Shown one piece after another: positions 1-7,692 of a stretch of 13,719 nt of DNA. Numbering within the stretch: the first letter of the stretch is position 1; each line of letters begins with the position of its first letter. Both the position numbers and the translations under genes were made by a program. Under the pieces are notes generated by a model, which saw only the letters and a program-made list of their open reading frames with translations, was not told the DNA's origin and ran no database searches. Origin of the DNA: an uncultured Bacteroidales bacterium (lineage in GTDB: Bacteria; Bacteroidota; Bacteroidia; Bacteroidales; Muribaculaceae); contig UQMZ01000066.1 of NCBI GenBank assembly GCA_900542185.1, positions 1 through 13,719 on the forward strand, given 5' to 3'.

Positions 1-34
1 AACTCTTATTTTGTCATTATCTGATTGGACTCTG

Positions 35-42
35 CAAAGGTA
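35..42 (-). promoter_or_regulatory. Possible leftward promoter -7 element (TACCTTTG)
   Basis: Read on the minus strand, 42 to 35 spells TACCTTTG, which fits the Bacteroidetes -7 consensus TAnnTTTG. Transcription would run off the left edge toward an unseen divergent gene. No good -33 TTTG lies at the usual distance; the nearest TTG (60-58) is too close, and that area is inside the inverted repeat that begins at 45. This is a motif match only and may be chance. Confidence 0.25.
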
Positions 43-44
43 AG

Positions 45-279
45 AGAGGCTGTTTCTCAATAACCCCACGATGGCTGGAGGGCGCATCGCGTTCCGACAG
101 CCTTCGTGGGGATTAGACCGGTGTCGCTCTGCTTGGTCGGAGACCATGTCTCTGTACTGCAATAATAAGGCGAGCGGCATGGTCTCCGACCAAGCTGTGT
201 CGTGACAGCCTACCCCACGAAGGCCGGTGCCAGCTATCGCTGACGCCGTCCATCGTGGGGTTATTGAGAAACAGCCTCT
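45..279. repeat. 235-bp nested inverted repeat (MITE-like)
   Basis: The outer arms 45-74 and 250-279 are perfect 30-bp reverse complements. Inside them, 101-111 pairs perfectly with 213-223 (11 bp) and 131-148 with 178-195 (18 bp), leaving a loop at 149-177, so the whole element can fold into one long interrupted hairpin. The motif CCCCACGAWGG occurs four times in alternating orientation (64-74, 101-111, 213-223, 250-260), so each half can instead fold into its own 48-bp hairpin. There is no transposase, no reading frame and no obvious target-site duplication. The termini (GAGGCTGTTTCTCAATAA) resemble the GAGGCTGT ends of some insertion sequences, which suggests a non-autonomous element; that is inference. 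Confidence 0.75.
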
Positions 280-305
280 TCGAGGCAATACGCTTCCGGG
301 CATAC

Positions 306-422
306 CTGTGCCGCCTCGGTTATTGCTGTCTCCTGTTCTCCTGTCAACCCTCCTGTGCCAGCTCGGTTATTGCTGTCTCCTGTTCTCCGGTTCTCCCGTC
401 AACTCACTTGTGTGCCGGCTCG
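306..422. repeat. Imperfect tandem direct repeat, ~47-bp period
   Basis: A 27-bp sequence beginning CTCGGTTATTGCTGTC is present identically at 315-341 and 362-388, a period of 47 bp. The spacer (TGTCAACCCTCCTGTGCCAG) recurs in degraded form at about 396-419, followed by another GCTCGG, giving about two and a half units. Short reading frames through the block differ in every frame and look like nothing but translated repeat, so no gene is called. The block lies between the large inverted repeat and the susC promoter region. Its function is unknown. Confidence 0.7.
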
Positions 423-465
423 GCCCGTTGCGCCATCTCGTTAACTTAATTTTTTAAACAATTGG

Positions 466-492
466 TTATAAGTGTCTCAGAAACACTTATAA
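466..492. promoter_or_regulatory. 10-bp perfect palindrome, operator or weak hairpin
   Basis: TTATAAGTGT at 466-475 and ACACTTATAA at 483-492 are perfect reverse complements around a 7-nt loop. The stem is A+T-rich and no uninterrupted T run follows it, which argues against an efficient Rho-independent terminator. It sits about 130 bp before the proposed susC transcription start, so a protein-binding site is an alternative. No regulator is encoded in the window to test this against. Confidence 0.4.
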
Positions 493-549
493 ATCGTGAA
501 TATTTCGTTTCTTTTTAGGGTCTAATTTGTTAAAATCTATTAAGAATGT

Positions 550-590
550 CAAAATTATACCAATAGAGGACAAAATTATATTAAAATTAT
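550..590 (+). promoter_or_regulatory. Phased A+T direct repeats, possible activator site
   Basis: CAAAATTATA occurs at 550-559 and 571-580, exactly 21 bp apart, and AAAATTAT occurs again at 583-590, 11 bp after the second copy. The copies therefore lie on one face of the helix, directly before the probable -7 element at 605-612, where a recognisable -33 TTTG is missing. AraC-type activators, including the DNA-binding domain of the hybrid two-component systems that often control SusC/SusD loci, bind direct repeats about 21 bp apart next to the core promoter. The repeat is seen; the activator role is inferred. A+T-rich sequence can produce such repeats by chance. Confidence 0.4.
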
Positions 591-604
591 CTTCGCAAGA
601 AACC

Positions 605-612
605 TAACTTTG
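605..612 (+). promoter_or_regulatory. Probable susC promoter -7 element (TAACTTTG)
   Basis: TAACTTTG matches the Bacteroidetes -7 consensus TAnnTTTG and is the best match upstream of the susC-like gene. Transcription would begin near 618, leaving a leader of about 180 nt. No TTTG is present about 20 bp upstream (581-584 reads TTAA), which would fit a promoter that needs an activator, such as one bound at the phased repeats 550-590. Confidence 0.5.
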
Positions 613-617
613 CATCG

Positions 618-801
618 ACGTTAGCCAAAACAATCATTACGTTAGCCTAAAACAGTCTTTTCACTGTACCACAACAGTAATTCCACTGTACGAAGACACA
701 CACTGATTATTGCTTAGGCCCACGATAGAATACCTACTATTTAACTAACACTATACCACAACAAACCCAAATAACAACACACTCTTATTAAATCAGTATC
801 G
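618..801 (+). promoter_or_regulatory. susC leader with phased short repeats
   Basis: This is the predicted 5' untranslated region. ACGTTAGCC is repeated at 618-626 and 639-647, each followed by (T)AAAACA. Next, the pentamer ACAGT and its reverse complement ACTGT alternate at 652, 663, 674 and 685, exactly 11 bp apart. CACTGTAC is also repeated at 662-669 and 684-691. In RNA, neighbouring pentamers could form mutually exclusive short hairpins; in DNA, they would lie on one face of the helix. The last ~90 nt before the start codon are A/C-rich and look unstructured, with no Shine-Dalgarno sequence, as is usual in Bacteroidetes. Confidence 0.4.
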
Positions 802-3800
802 ATGGAAAAGAATCTTATTGATTACTTCAAGGCTCGATTACTCAGATTTGTGATGGCCATGCTATGTGTATTCACAGGCATCGGAATCGCATCTGCCCAA
901 GAGCCCGGCACCGTATCCGGTACGGTGACATCTGCCTCCGACGGCGAACCGCTGATCGGAGCTTCAGTATTGGTGAAAGGAACCACTATCGGAACGGACA
1001 CTGACATCGACGGCAATTTCACCGTCAAAGCCAAGAAGGGCGACGTTCTCCAGTTCCGCTATGTCGGATACGAGCCCTCTGAAGTTAAGGTCGGCGACAG
1101 CAACGTCATCAACGTAATGCTTCAGGAAAACGAGAACAACCTGGACGAAGTAGTGGTAGTGGGCTACGGTACGCAGAAGCGTAAATTAGTAACCGGTTCC
1201 ACATTCCAGGTAGCCGGCGACCAACTGGCCCAGATGAACACCACCAACGCCCTGACCGCCATGCAGTCGCAGGCTCCCGGTGTTCAGATCACGCAATCCT
1301 CCACCCAGCCCGGCAAGGGCTTCAAGGTAAACATCCGTGGTGTCGGCACCATCGGCGAGTCCTCGCCTCTGTTGGTTATCGACGGTATCGTTTCCGGTAC
1401 GGCCAACGACGGCCTGAACGGCATCAACCCCAACGACATCGAGAGCATCGACGTACTGAAGGACGCCGCTTCCGCAGCCATCTACGGTTCGCGTGCCGCC
1501 AACGGTGTGATCCTCGTCACCACCAAGCAGGGTAAGGCCGGCAAGATCTCCATCACTTACGACGGATTCGTAGGATGGTCCAACGCCTACCGCAAGCCGG
1601 GTCTGCTCAATGCCCAGCAGTACATGGAGGTGATCAACGAGACCAACTTCAACACCTACGGACAGGCCCTCAACTGGAGCGCCATGGTGCCTCAGGCCAT
1701 TCTTGACAAGGTCAACAACGGATGGAAGGGTACGGACTGGTTTGACGTTTACCGCAACAAGAACGCCTTCCAGCACAGCCATGCCGTGACAGTGAACGGC
1801 GGCAGCGACCGCAGCAAGTTCTCAATCTCGGTCAACTACAGCGACCAGGAAGGTATCCTCGGCGGCAGCAACGCCTCCAACTACCGTCGTTACGGCGGCC
1901 GTGTCAACTCCGAGCACATCCTGCTCAAGGGCAAGGACCACGACATCATCACTCTCGGCGAGAACATCTCCTACTGGTACCATGACAGCCACGACCTGGC
2001 CGAGGGCAACGGTTACGCCAACGTGATGCAGCCGGCCTACACGGCTTCACCGCTGGTTCCCGCATTCCGCGAGGACGGTACTCCCACCAACTTCCGCGAG
2101 GACGGTGCAGGCTGGAACTCCATGATCTTCACCAACCCCTACGAAGGTTTCCTTAACGGTCAGTACAACTCTCTGAACAAAAACCGTGACTTCGGCGTAG
2201 GCGCGACACTGTACTGGATCATCGAGCCGATCAAGAACCTGAGGTATCGCGGTCAGATCAACACCGGCTACAGCGCAAGCAACTGGCGCAGCACTTCCAC
2301 TCCCTTCTCTGTAAGCTCCACTTCGGCCGACGCCAACTACGGACTGCAGCAGAACGCGGAGCAGAGCTCCAGCATGTCGGTCGAGAATACCATCACATAC
2401 GCCATTCCCGAGTTCGCCAAGAACAACATCGACGTCATGATCGGTCAGTCGGTCGAGATGTCCAAATGGGCTACCCGCATGAGCATGACCTTCAGCGACT
2501 CTCCCGACGATCTGAACTCGCTCGTCATGAACGGATGGAACTTCACCATTCCTTCCAACATGGCCAACATGACCGGTTACAGCGGTTATGACAATCCCCG
2601 CGAAGGTCGCATCGCCTCCTTCTTCGGCCGTATAAACTACAACTACGACGAGCGTTACCTGCTGACGGCCATCGTACGTCACGACGGCTCCAACAACTTC
2701 GCACGCGGCCACCGCTGGCACACTTATCCTTCGGTTTCCGCAGGTTGGGTGCTCACCAACGAGAAATTCATGGATAAAGTCACCAACGTGATGAACTTCT
2801 TCAAGCTACGCGCAAGCTGGGGTCAGAACGGTAACTGCCAGATCGGCAACTTCTACTATCTCTCCAACATCGGCTTCTCCCCGACGGACTACGCCGACTA
2901 CGGATATAAGTTCAACAGCAACCTGATTCAGACCGTCCAGGGTGTCTACACTCCGGGTGCGTACGCAAAGAACGTTCCTAACGAAGACCTGACCTGGGAA
3001 ACGTCCGAGCAGTGGGACCTCGGTTTCGACACACGCTTCTTCCAGAACCGTCTGGCATTCACGTTCGACTGGTATGTCAAGAAGACCAAGGACTGGCTGG
3101 TACAGGCTCCTCTGAACGCCGTGCTCGGTTATGAGGAAGCCGCCATGATCAACGGCGGTGACGTCAAGAACACCGGTGTCGAAATGGCACTCTCCTGGAG
3201 CGACAACATCGGCCCCGACTTCCTCTATCATGTCAACGTGAACGCCGCATACAACCGCAACAAGGTGACTCGCCTTGCCACGGCTTCCGGCAAGATCGGC
3301 GACGCCGTCAGCAACTCTCTGTTCCAGAACTCATCTTACGTATCGCTCGTAGAAGTGGGACACCCCATCGGATACTTCAGCGGCATGAGCCACAGCGGTA
3401 TCTGGCAGAACCAGCAGCAGATCGAGGACGCACGCGCGGCCGGCAAGGCTGTTCTGCCCAACGCACAGCCCGGCGACTTCATCTGGGATGACTACGACAA
3501 CAACGGTCAGATCGAATTCGACGGCGACCGCCACGAGATCGGTGACCCGAACCCCGACTGGACATTGGGTATCAACCTCGGCTTCACATGGAAGGGCCTC
3601 GACTTCAGCATGGCAGGTTCCGGCGCGTTCGGAATGCAGGCTATGCAGTGCTACCGCACCGCCCTCCTTGCAAACCAGTATCTGAATTACACAGCCGATG
3701 TCCTCGACCGCTGGCACGGTGAGGGAACAAGCAACACCGTTCCCCGTCTGTCGGTCGGTGGCGAGAACAACCAGTGGGTTTCCACCTACTACATGCAGAA

Positions 3801-4062
3801 CGCCGATTACTTCAAGCTGCAGAACATAACCATCGGTTATGACTTCGCCCGTCAGTTCAAGACTCCGTTCCAGCAGCTGCGTCTCTACGTTCAGGCCCAG
3901 AACCTCTGCACCATCACCAAATACAAGGGCGTGGATCCCGAAATCGGTTCTAACGGCGGTATCGAATACAATGGTTCAGGCGCCGGATGGATCCGCGGAA
4001 TCGACACAGGTCTTTATCCTTCCGCACGTACCTTCGTTGTCGGAGTGACTGTAAAATTCTAA
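802..4062 (+). CDS. SusC/RagA-family TonB-dependent outer membrane transporter
   Basis: This 1086-residue protein is an outer-membrane beta-barrel that imports oligosaccharides bound by its SusD partner, powered by TonB. A signal peptide covers residues 1-32 (hydrophobic RFVMAMLCVFTGIGIASA, cleavage likely after ASA). A carboxypeptidase-regulatory-like beta-sandwich follows (about 35-110, with GEPLIGASV and DIDGNFTV). The TonB-box region DEVVVVGYG is at 115-123, and the plug runs from about 135 to 245 with the SusC signature DVLKDAASAAIYGSRAANGV near 217-236. The rest is barrel, ending in VTVKF with the terminal Phe typical of outer membrane proteins. Length is normal for the family. There is no N-terminal STN domain, so sigma/anti-sigma signalling is not indicated. 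The ATG at 802 gives a complete signal peptide. The susD-like gene follows after 31 bp. Family is near certain; the glycan cannot be read from the sequence. Confidence 0.97.
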   Translation: MEKNLIDYFKARLLRFVMAMLCVFTGIGIASAQEPGTVSGTVTSASDGEPLIGASVLVKGTTIGTDTDIDGNFTVKAKKGDVLQFRYVGYEPSEVKVGDSNVINVMLQENENNLDEVVVVGYGTQKRKLVTGSTFQVAGDQLAQMNTTNALTAMQSQAPGVQITQSSTQPGKGFKVNIRGVGTIGESSPLLVIDGIVSGTANDGLNGINPNDIESIDVLKDAASAAIYGSRAANGVILVTTKQGKAGKISITYDGFVGWSNAYRKPGLLNAQQYMEVINETNFNTYGQALNWSAMVPQAILDKVNNGWKGTDWFDVYRNKNAFQHSHAVTVNGGSDRSKFSISVNYSDQEGILGGSNASNYRRYGGRVNSEHILLKGKDHDIITLGENISYWYHDSHDLAEGNGYANVMQPAYTASPLVPAFREDGTPTNFREDGAGWNSMIFTNPYEGFLNGQYNSLNKNRDFGVGATLYWIIEPIKNLRYRGQINTGYSASNWRSTSTPFSVSSTSADANYGLQQNAEQSSSMSVENTITYAIPEFAKNNIDVMIGQSVEMSKWATRMSMTFSDSPDDLNSLVMNGWNFTIPSNMANMTGYSGYDNPREGRIASFFGRINYNYDERYLLTAIVRHDGSNNFARGHRWHTYPSVSAGWVLTNEKFMDKVTNVMNFFKLRASWGQNGNCQIGNFYYLSNIGFSPTDYADYGYKFNSNLIQTVQGVYTPGAYAKNVPNEDLTWETSEQWDLGFDTRFFQNRLAFTFDWYVKKTKDWLVQAPLNAVLGYEEAAMINGGDVKNTGVEMALSWSDNIGPDFLYHVNVNAAYNRNKVTRLATASGKIGDAVSNSLFQNSSYVSLVEVGHPIGYFSGMSHSGIWQNQQQIEDARAAGKAVLPNAQPGDFIWDDYDNNGQIEFDGDRHEIGDPNPDWTLGINLGFTWKGLDFSMAGSGAFGMQAMQCYRTALLANQYLNYTADVLDRWHGEGTSNTVPRLSVGGENNQWVSTYYMQNADYFKLQNITIGYDFARQFKTPFQQLRLYVQAQNLCTITKYKGVDPEIGSNGGIEYNGSGAGWIRGIDTGLYPSARTFVVGVTVKF

Positions 4063-4093
4063 TTTTTAAAAATCAAGAGAACACTATATAACG

Positions 4094-5941
4094 ATGAAGA
4101 AAAATCTTTTGATTACATTGGCCACAGTCGGGCTCCTCTCGCTGACGTCGTGCGAGGACTTCCTTGACACGAAGAACTACACCCAGGCCAATACAAGCAA
4201 CTATCCGGCAGCGCCGGCCGACCTGAACAAGGAGCTGGCCGCACTGTACGGAGTAATGAATCAATATGCCAACGACCCCCTTCAGACCCCGTGGCTGGTC
4301 TGGAACATAATGTCTGACGACACCAACGGTGCCGGCGGTACGGGCGACGTCGAATCCCACGCCATAGGTCACCTGATGTCGAACAAGGACGCACTGTTCG
4401 AAACGGCCTGGAAGAGCACTTACGTAGGTATCGCTCGTGCCAACGCCATCATCCACTCCGTCGACGCATTCGACTGGACAGGCAACGAGAATACCCGTAA
4501 CCAGCTTTTAGGAGAGGCTTACTTCATGCGCGGTCTCTACTATCTGTGGGGCACGCAGATGTGGGGCGACATTCCCGCCTATTGGGCCGCAGCCGCTCCC
4601 GATCCCTGTCCGCAGCAGAGCGCCAAGGACGTGATCTATCCCCATATCCTCGCTGACTTCGTGTCCGCTGCCAACCTGATGCAGCACGGCGCCACCAACT
4701 GGGGCGACGGACACGCCATGAAGGGTACGGCCGAAGGATTCTTGGCACGCGCATACATGTTCTACCAGGGCTTCTACAACAAGGCCGGCGAACTGGCCTC
4801 CGCCAATCTGGCCGACGTTGAGCTTCCCGAGCAGGAAGGCGTGAACGGCCCGCTGACCAAGGCTCAGGTCGTTTCCTACCTTGAGGACTGCATCAACAAC
4901 TCCGGTGCTGAACTGATTTCCGACTACCGCCAGCTGTGGCAGTATACCAACCAGCTTACCGCTCCCGACTACGACTACACAAAGGATCTGGCAGCAGCAA
5001 GCAAGTACTGGGCAGGCAACGGCAACAAGGAACAGCTGTTCCAGGTTCAGTTCTCCAACATCGCCACATGGAACGGTACCATCGCCATGGGATTCACCAA
5101 CATGACTTCCCTCTATCTTGGTCTGCGTTGCGACGCCGACGAGGCCGGAAAAGAGAACGGCGGTCCCGAAACCCTTCCCTTCGGACAGGGCTGGGGACAG
5201 GGCGTGTTCAATATGAATGCCGTGAACGCATGGCCTGACAGCGACCCCCGTAAGAAAGCCACCGTGCTTGATTGTGATAAAGAACTCCAGCACTTCGCGT
5301 ACACAACTTCTTGTTCGGAGGAAACCGGTAAATACAACAAGAAATGGATGCCCGTCACCTGTAAGAATTCCTCTTGGGACGACCACACACAGGCATATAC
5401 ATGGTGGGGTGTCTACCGTGTTGAGAACACCGACCCGGTTATCGCCAATTCCAACGGCAACTCGTTCCAGGGCGACCACTTCGCCGACATCGTGCTGATG
5501 CGTCTTTCGGACGTGATGCTGATGCACAGCGAGCTTACCGGTACCGCAACGATGATGAACCGCGTTCAGGAACGTGCCGGAGTGGCCAAGACAGGCTATA
5601 GCTGGGAGAACATCAAGAACGAACGTCGCTGGGAGCTGTTCGGCGAGGGTATCCGCTTTAACGACCTGCGCCGCTGGTCAGGCATAGACGGTGGCACGAA
5701 CTGCGAGGCCGCATTGGCTCTCGAGAAGCAGAACGGCTCGGCAGTGAACTACACCGGCCGTTGGACGAAAATGAAGCATGCTTCCTCAACATGGGCTCAG
5801 CGTTATGCCGAAACCAACGGATTCCTGCAGATTCCACCGGGTCAGATCAATATCGTCGACAACCCCGACGTGCTGAAGCAGAATCCCGGCTGGGGCACAG
5901 ACGTGGCTGACTGGAACATGACAGGTACACCTGTTTACTAA
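4094..5941 (+). CDS. SusD/RagB-family nutrient-binding outer membrane lipoprotein
   Basis: This 615-residue surface lipoprotein should cap the SusC-like barrel encoded just upstream and capture glycan for it. The N-terminus is a lipoprotein signal (MKKNLLITLATVGLLSLTSC) with lipobox LTSC and acylated Cys20, followed by EDFLDT, a typical SusD mature start. Helical TPR-like stretches typical of the fold follow, such as EAYFMRGLYYLWGTQMWGDIP near residue 140 and GFLARAYMFYQG near 216. The conserved C-terminal SusD signature NERRWELFGEGIRFNDLRRW is at 509-528. The protein is slightly longer than many SusD homologues but not abnormal. Gaps of 31 bp before and 21 bp after the gene indicate co-transcription with its neighbours. 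The ligand is unknown. Confidence 0.97.
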   Translation: MKKNLLITLATVGLLSLTSCEDFLDTKNYTQANTSNYPAAPADLNKELAALYGVMNQYANDPLQTPWLVWNIMSDDTNGAGGTGDVESHAIGHLMSNKDALFETAWKSTYVGIARANAIIHSVDAFDWTGNENTRNQLLGEAYFMRGLYYLWGTQMWGDIPAYWAAAAPDPCPQQSAKDVIYPHILADFVSAANLMQHGATNWGDGHAMKGTAEGFLARAYMFYQGFYNKAGELASANLADVELPEQEGVNGPLTKAQVVSYLEDCINNSGAELISDYRQLWQYTNQLTAPDYDYTKDLAAASKYWAGNGNKEQLFQVQFSNIATWNGTIAMGFTNMTSLYLGLRCDADEAGKENGGPETLPFGQGWGQGVFNMNAVNAWPDSDPRKKATVLDCDKELQHFAYTTSCSEETGKYNKKWMPVTCKNSSWDDHTQAYTWWGVYRVENTDPVIANSNGNSFQGDHFADIVLMRLSDVMLMHSELTGTATMMNRVQERAGVAKTGYSWENIKNERRWELFGEGIRFNDLRRWSGIDGGTNCEAALALEKQNGSAVNYTGRWTKMKHASSTWAQRYAETNGFLQIPPGQINIVDNPDVLKQNPGWGTDVADWNMTGTPVY

Positions 5942-5962
5942 TCCCTAAAACAAAAACTCGAA

Positions 5963-7480
5963 ATGAAAAAAATTCTTTTGACATTGGGCATAGCGGCAGG
6001 TGTATTGTTCACCTCCTGCGACCCGCTGATGGATAAAGGCAGCTTCGACTACGAGAACATGACAGCCGAAAGCCTGCTGGACGGCGCGACGTTCGCACAG
6101 TTCAAGGCCGTGACCGACAACGACGGAAACGTGACCTACGAACCGTCGGAGACCGGTAACTACATACAGTATAACTTCCCGAACGTATCGGCCGTAAACG
6201 TGTTCTACGAGAAGAACGGCGAGCGCAAGACCCTGTCTTACGGCCGTGCCGGCGGTATGGTCTACTACCTCCCCTCGCGAGGCAGCGATGCGAAACAGAA
6301 CCTCTATTTCGCATACATCAACCAGGATGGTAAGGAAGTTATGGCTTCCAAGGAGTTCACGCTCGACGTGGCCCAGTCCCTCGACCCGGCCATGAAGGTA
6401 CTCGTATCCAACAAAGGCTCCAAGAAATGGAAATGGATGCCTACTACTGTCGAGAACGGAGCTGTATGGGGCAACGCTGGCTATCCGTTGAACCAGCAGG
6501 ACGGCAGTGCGGCAATTGACGGCGCATGGTGGGGCTGCGGTATGAACGATGGATCCGCCAACAGCGACTTCACCGGCCAGACACAGCACACCGGCGGCAA
6601 ATATGATGCGATCAAAGGTGAGTGCTATACACTGTCGTACATGGAGTTCAGCGAAGACGGCACCATTACGGCCTACGGTAATGACGGCTCAAAAATCGCA
6701 TCAGGATCGTTCTCGATCTCGGACTATAACAACAACGAGATTACACGTCCTGAGGCTAATTCAAGAGGAATCCTCGAGACTACCGCCGGTACTATCCTGT
6801 GGCCCTTCACCTGCGATGATACGGCACCCGGAAACGAGCCCACGAAGTTTGAAATCGCTTATCTCGACGCATCGCGTCTGATAATCTACGCCCAGAATCC
6901 CAACGGATGGAGCAGCACATGGTGGTCGTTCATGAGCGACGACGATCCTACCGGCATCCTCGCTTCTCACGACTGGCACTGGAAACCGATAACTACCGAT
7001 GGTGATTATACTGGTGCTGTATGGGGCAACGGCGGCTGGATGGGCGCCCAGAACGGCGCCGGCAGCATCAACGGCGCATGGTGGGGCTGCGGAGTCAACG
7101 ACGGCGACTGCAAATATAAGTTCGACGGCCAGACCCAGCATGCAGGTGGCAGATATGACGAATACGAATCTGAATGCTACAGCCAGTCTTATATGACCTT
7201 CAATGAGGATGAGGCTTCGGTAACGGTTTATGGCAAGGACGGCAACAAGGTACGTGAAGGTTCATTCTCCGTAGACTGGGCTCCGACCGAGACACGAATG
7301 GGTACCCTCAACACTTCCGCAGGTGCCATCCTGTGGCCGTTTATCCTTAATAATGAGACTCCCGGTCAATTCGCTTCGACATTCCAGATCGGATATCTTG
7401 GAAGTGACGCTATGATACTTATCATTAAGGATGGTGAAGCAGACGATGCCATGTGTACGTGGTGGTCGTTCGGTAAATAA
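5963..7480 (+). CDS. SusE/SusF-position surface lipoprotein with two tandem modules
   Basis: This 505-residue lipoprotein occupies the position after susD where surface glycan-binding proteins are usually encoded. The signal peptide ends in lipobox FTSC with Cys19. Residues about 25-140 look like an N-terminal beta-sandwich. Two homologous modules follow: W156-F323 and W338-F503. Shared landmarks are AVWGN, GAWWGCG (W189/W190 and W373/W374), GQTQH(T/A)GG(K/R)YD, EC-Y-SYM, ILWPF and a final TWWSF. Each module keeps two cysteines at equal spacing (C192/C221 and C376/C405), possibly a disulfide. Exposed paired tryptophans would suit carbohydrate stacking. The sequence does not match SusE or SusF closely enough for me to name a domain, so the glycan-binding role rests on context and composition. 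A terminator follows 38 bp later. Confidence 0.85.
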   Translation: MKKILLTLGIAAGVLFTSCDPLMDKGSFDYENMTAESLLDGATFAQFKAVTDNDGNVTYEPSETGNYIQYNFPNVSAVNVFYEKNGERKTLSYGRAGGMVYYLPSRGSDAKQNLYFAYINQDGKEVMASKEFTLDVAQSLDPAMKVLVSNKGSKKWKWMPTTVENGAVWGNAGYPLNQQDGSAAIDGAWWGCGMNDGSANSDFTGQTQHTGGKYDAIKGECYTLSYMEFSEDGTITAYGNDGSKIASGSFSISDYNNNEITRPEANSRGILETTAGTILWPFTCDDTAPGNEPTKFEIAYLDASRLIIYAQNPNGWSSTWWSFMSDDDPTGILASHDWHWKPITTDGDYTGAVWGNGGWMGAQNGAGSINGAWWGCGVNDGDCKYKFDGQTQHAGGRYDEYESECYSQSYMTFNEDEASVTVYGKDGNKVREGSFSVDWAPTETRMGTLNTSAGAILWPFILNNETPGQFASTFQIGYLGSDAMILIIKDGEADDAMCTWWSFGK

Positions 7481-7518
7481 TTCCTGATGAACTGAATTTA
7501 ATTTGGTATACATTGTTG

Positions 7519-7553
7519 AAAGGGTGCGCATCTTATAATGCGCATCCTTTTTT
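7519..7553 (+). terminator. Rho-independent terminator of the susC operon
   Basis: AAAGGGTGCGCAT (7519-7531) pairs with ATGCGCATCCTTT (7538-7550) around a CTTATA loop, giving a 13-bp stem with one G-U pair, followed by a T run (7548-7553). It begins 38 bp after the stop codon of the third gene, so it should end the three-gene transcript. GTTGAA and TTCAAC flank the stem and could extend it. Confidence 0.9.
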
Positions 7554-7566
7554 CAACGTTAATAAA

Positions 7567-7679
7567 AGTAGCGCAGGCTGTCCCCAGCCGCGCATTAACT
7601 CGGACAAAATGCCTTATCAGAATTTTTAAATAGGACTTTGATCATTTTCTGTGCGCGGCTGGGGACAGCCCGCGCTACT
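7567..7679. repeat. REPIN-like element, copy 1
   Basis: Two REP-like hairpins face each other: 7567-7594 and 7652-7679 are 28-nt reverse complements with one mismatch. Each arm has the tetranucleotide GTAG (7568-7571; CTAC on the right) at the foot of a bulged hairpin. In the left arm GCGC (7571-7574) pairs with GCGC (7590-7593), A7575 is bulged, and GGCTG (7576-7580) pairs with CAGCC (7585-7589) around a TCCC loop. The 57-bp spacer contains a 21-nt core (7597-7617, containing CGGACAAAATGCC). GTAG plus a bulged palindrome in a head-to-head pair is the classic design of REP doublets mobilised by RAYT transposases. No such transposase is visible here. Confidence 0.75.
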
Positions 7680-7692
7680 AAGCCCGCGTATC

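Noticed and set aside
75..249. Possible invertible promoter segment between the 30-bp inverted repeats
   Set aside because: Arm length and spacing resemble phase-variable promoters, but no TAnnTTTG element is present inside on either strand. The interior is itself palindromic, so a hairpin or mobile element explains it better.
227..457. Short plus-strand reading frames (76 and 64 residues) in the upstream region
   Set aside because: They run through the tandem repeats and one arm of the inverted repeat, overlap each other in different frames, and show only repeated low-complexity sequence with no recognisable protein features.
4508..5527. Antisense reading frame of 339 residues over the susD-like gene
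   Set aside because: It mirrors a well-supported SusD coding sequence with GC-rich third positions and has no signal or domain features of its own. It is a shadow frame.
7630..7645. TAGGACTTTG considered as a promoter for the DUF4369-type gene
   Set aside because: The spacing between TA and TTTG is four bases instead of two, and the sequence is inside the REPIN-like spacer. No convincing promoter was found for this gene.
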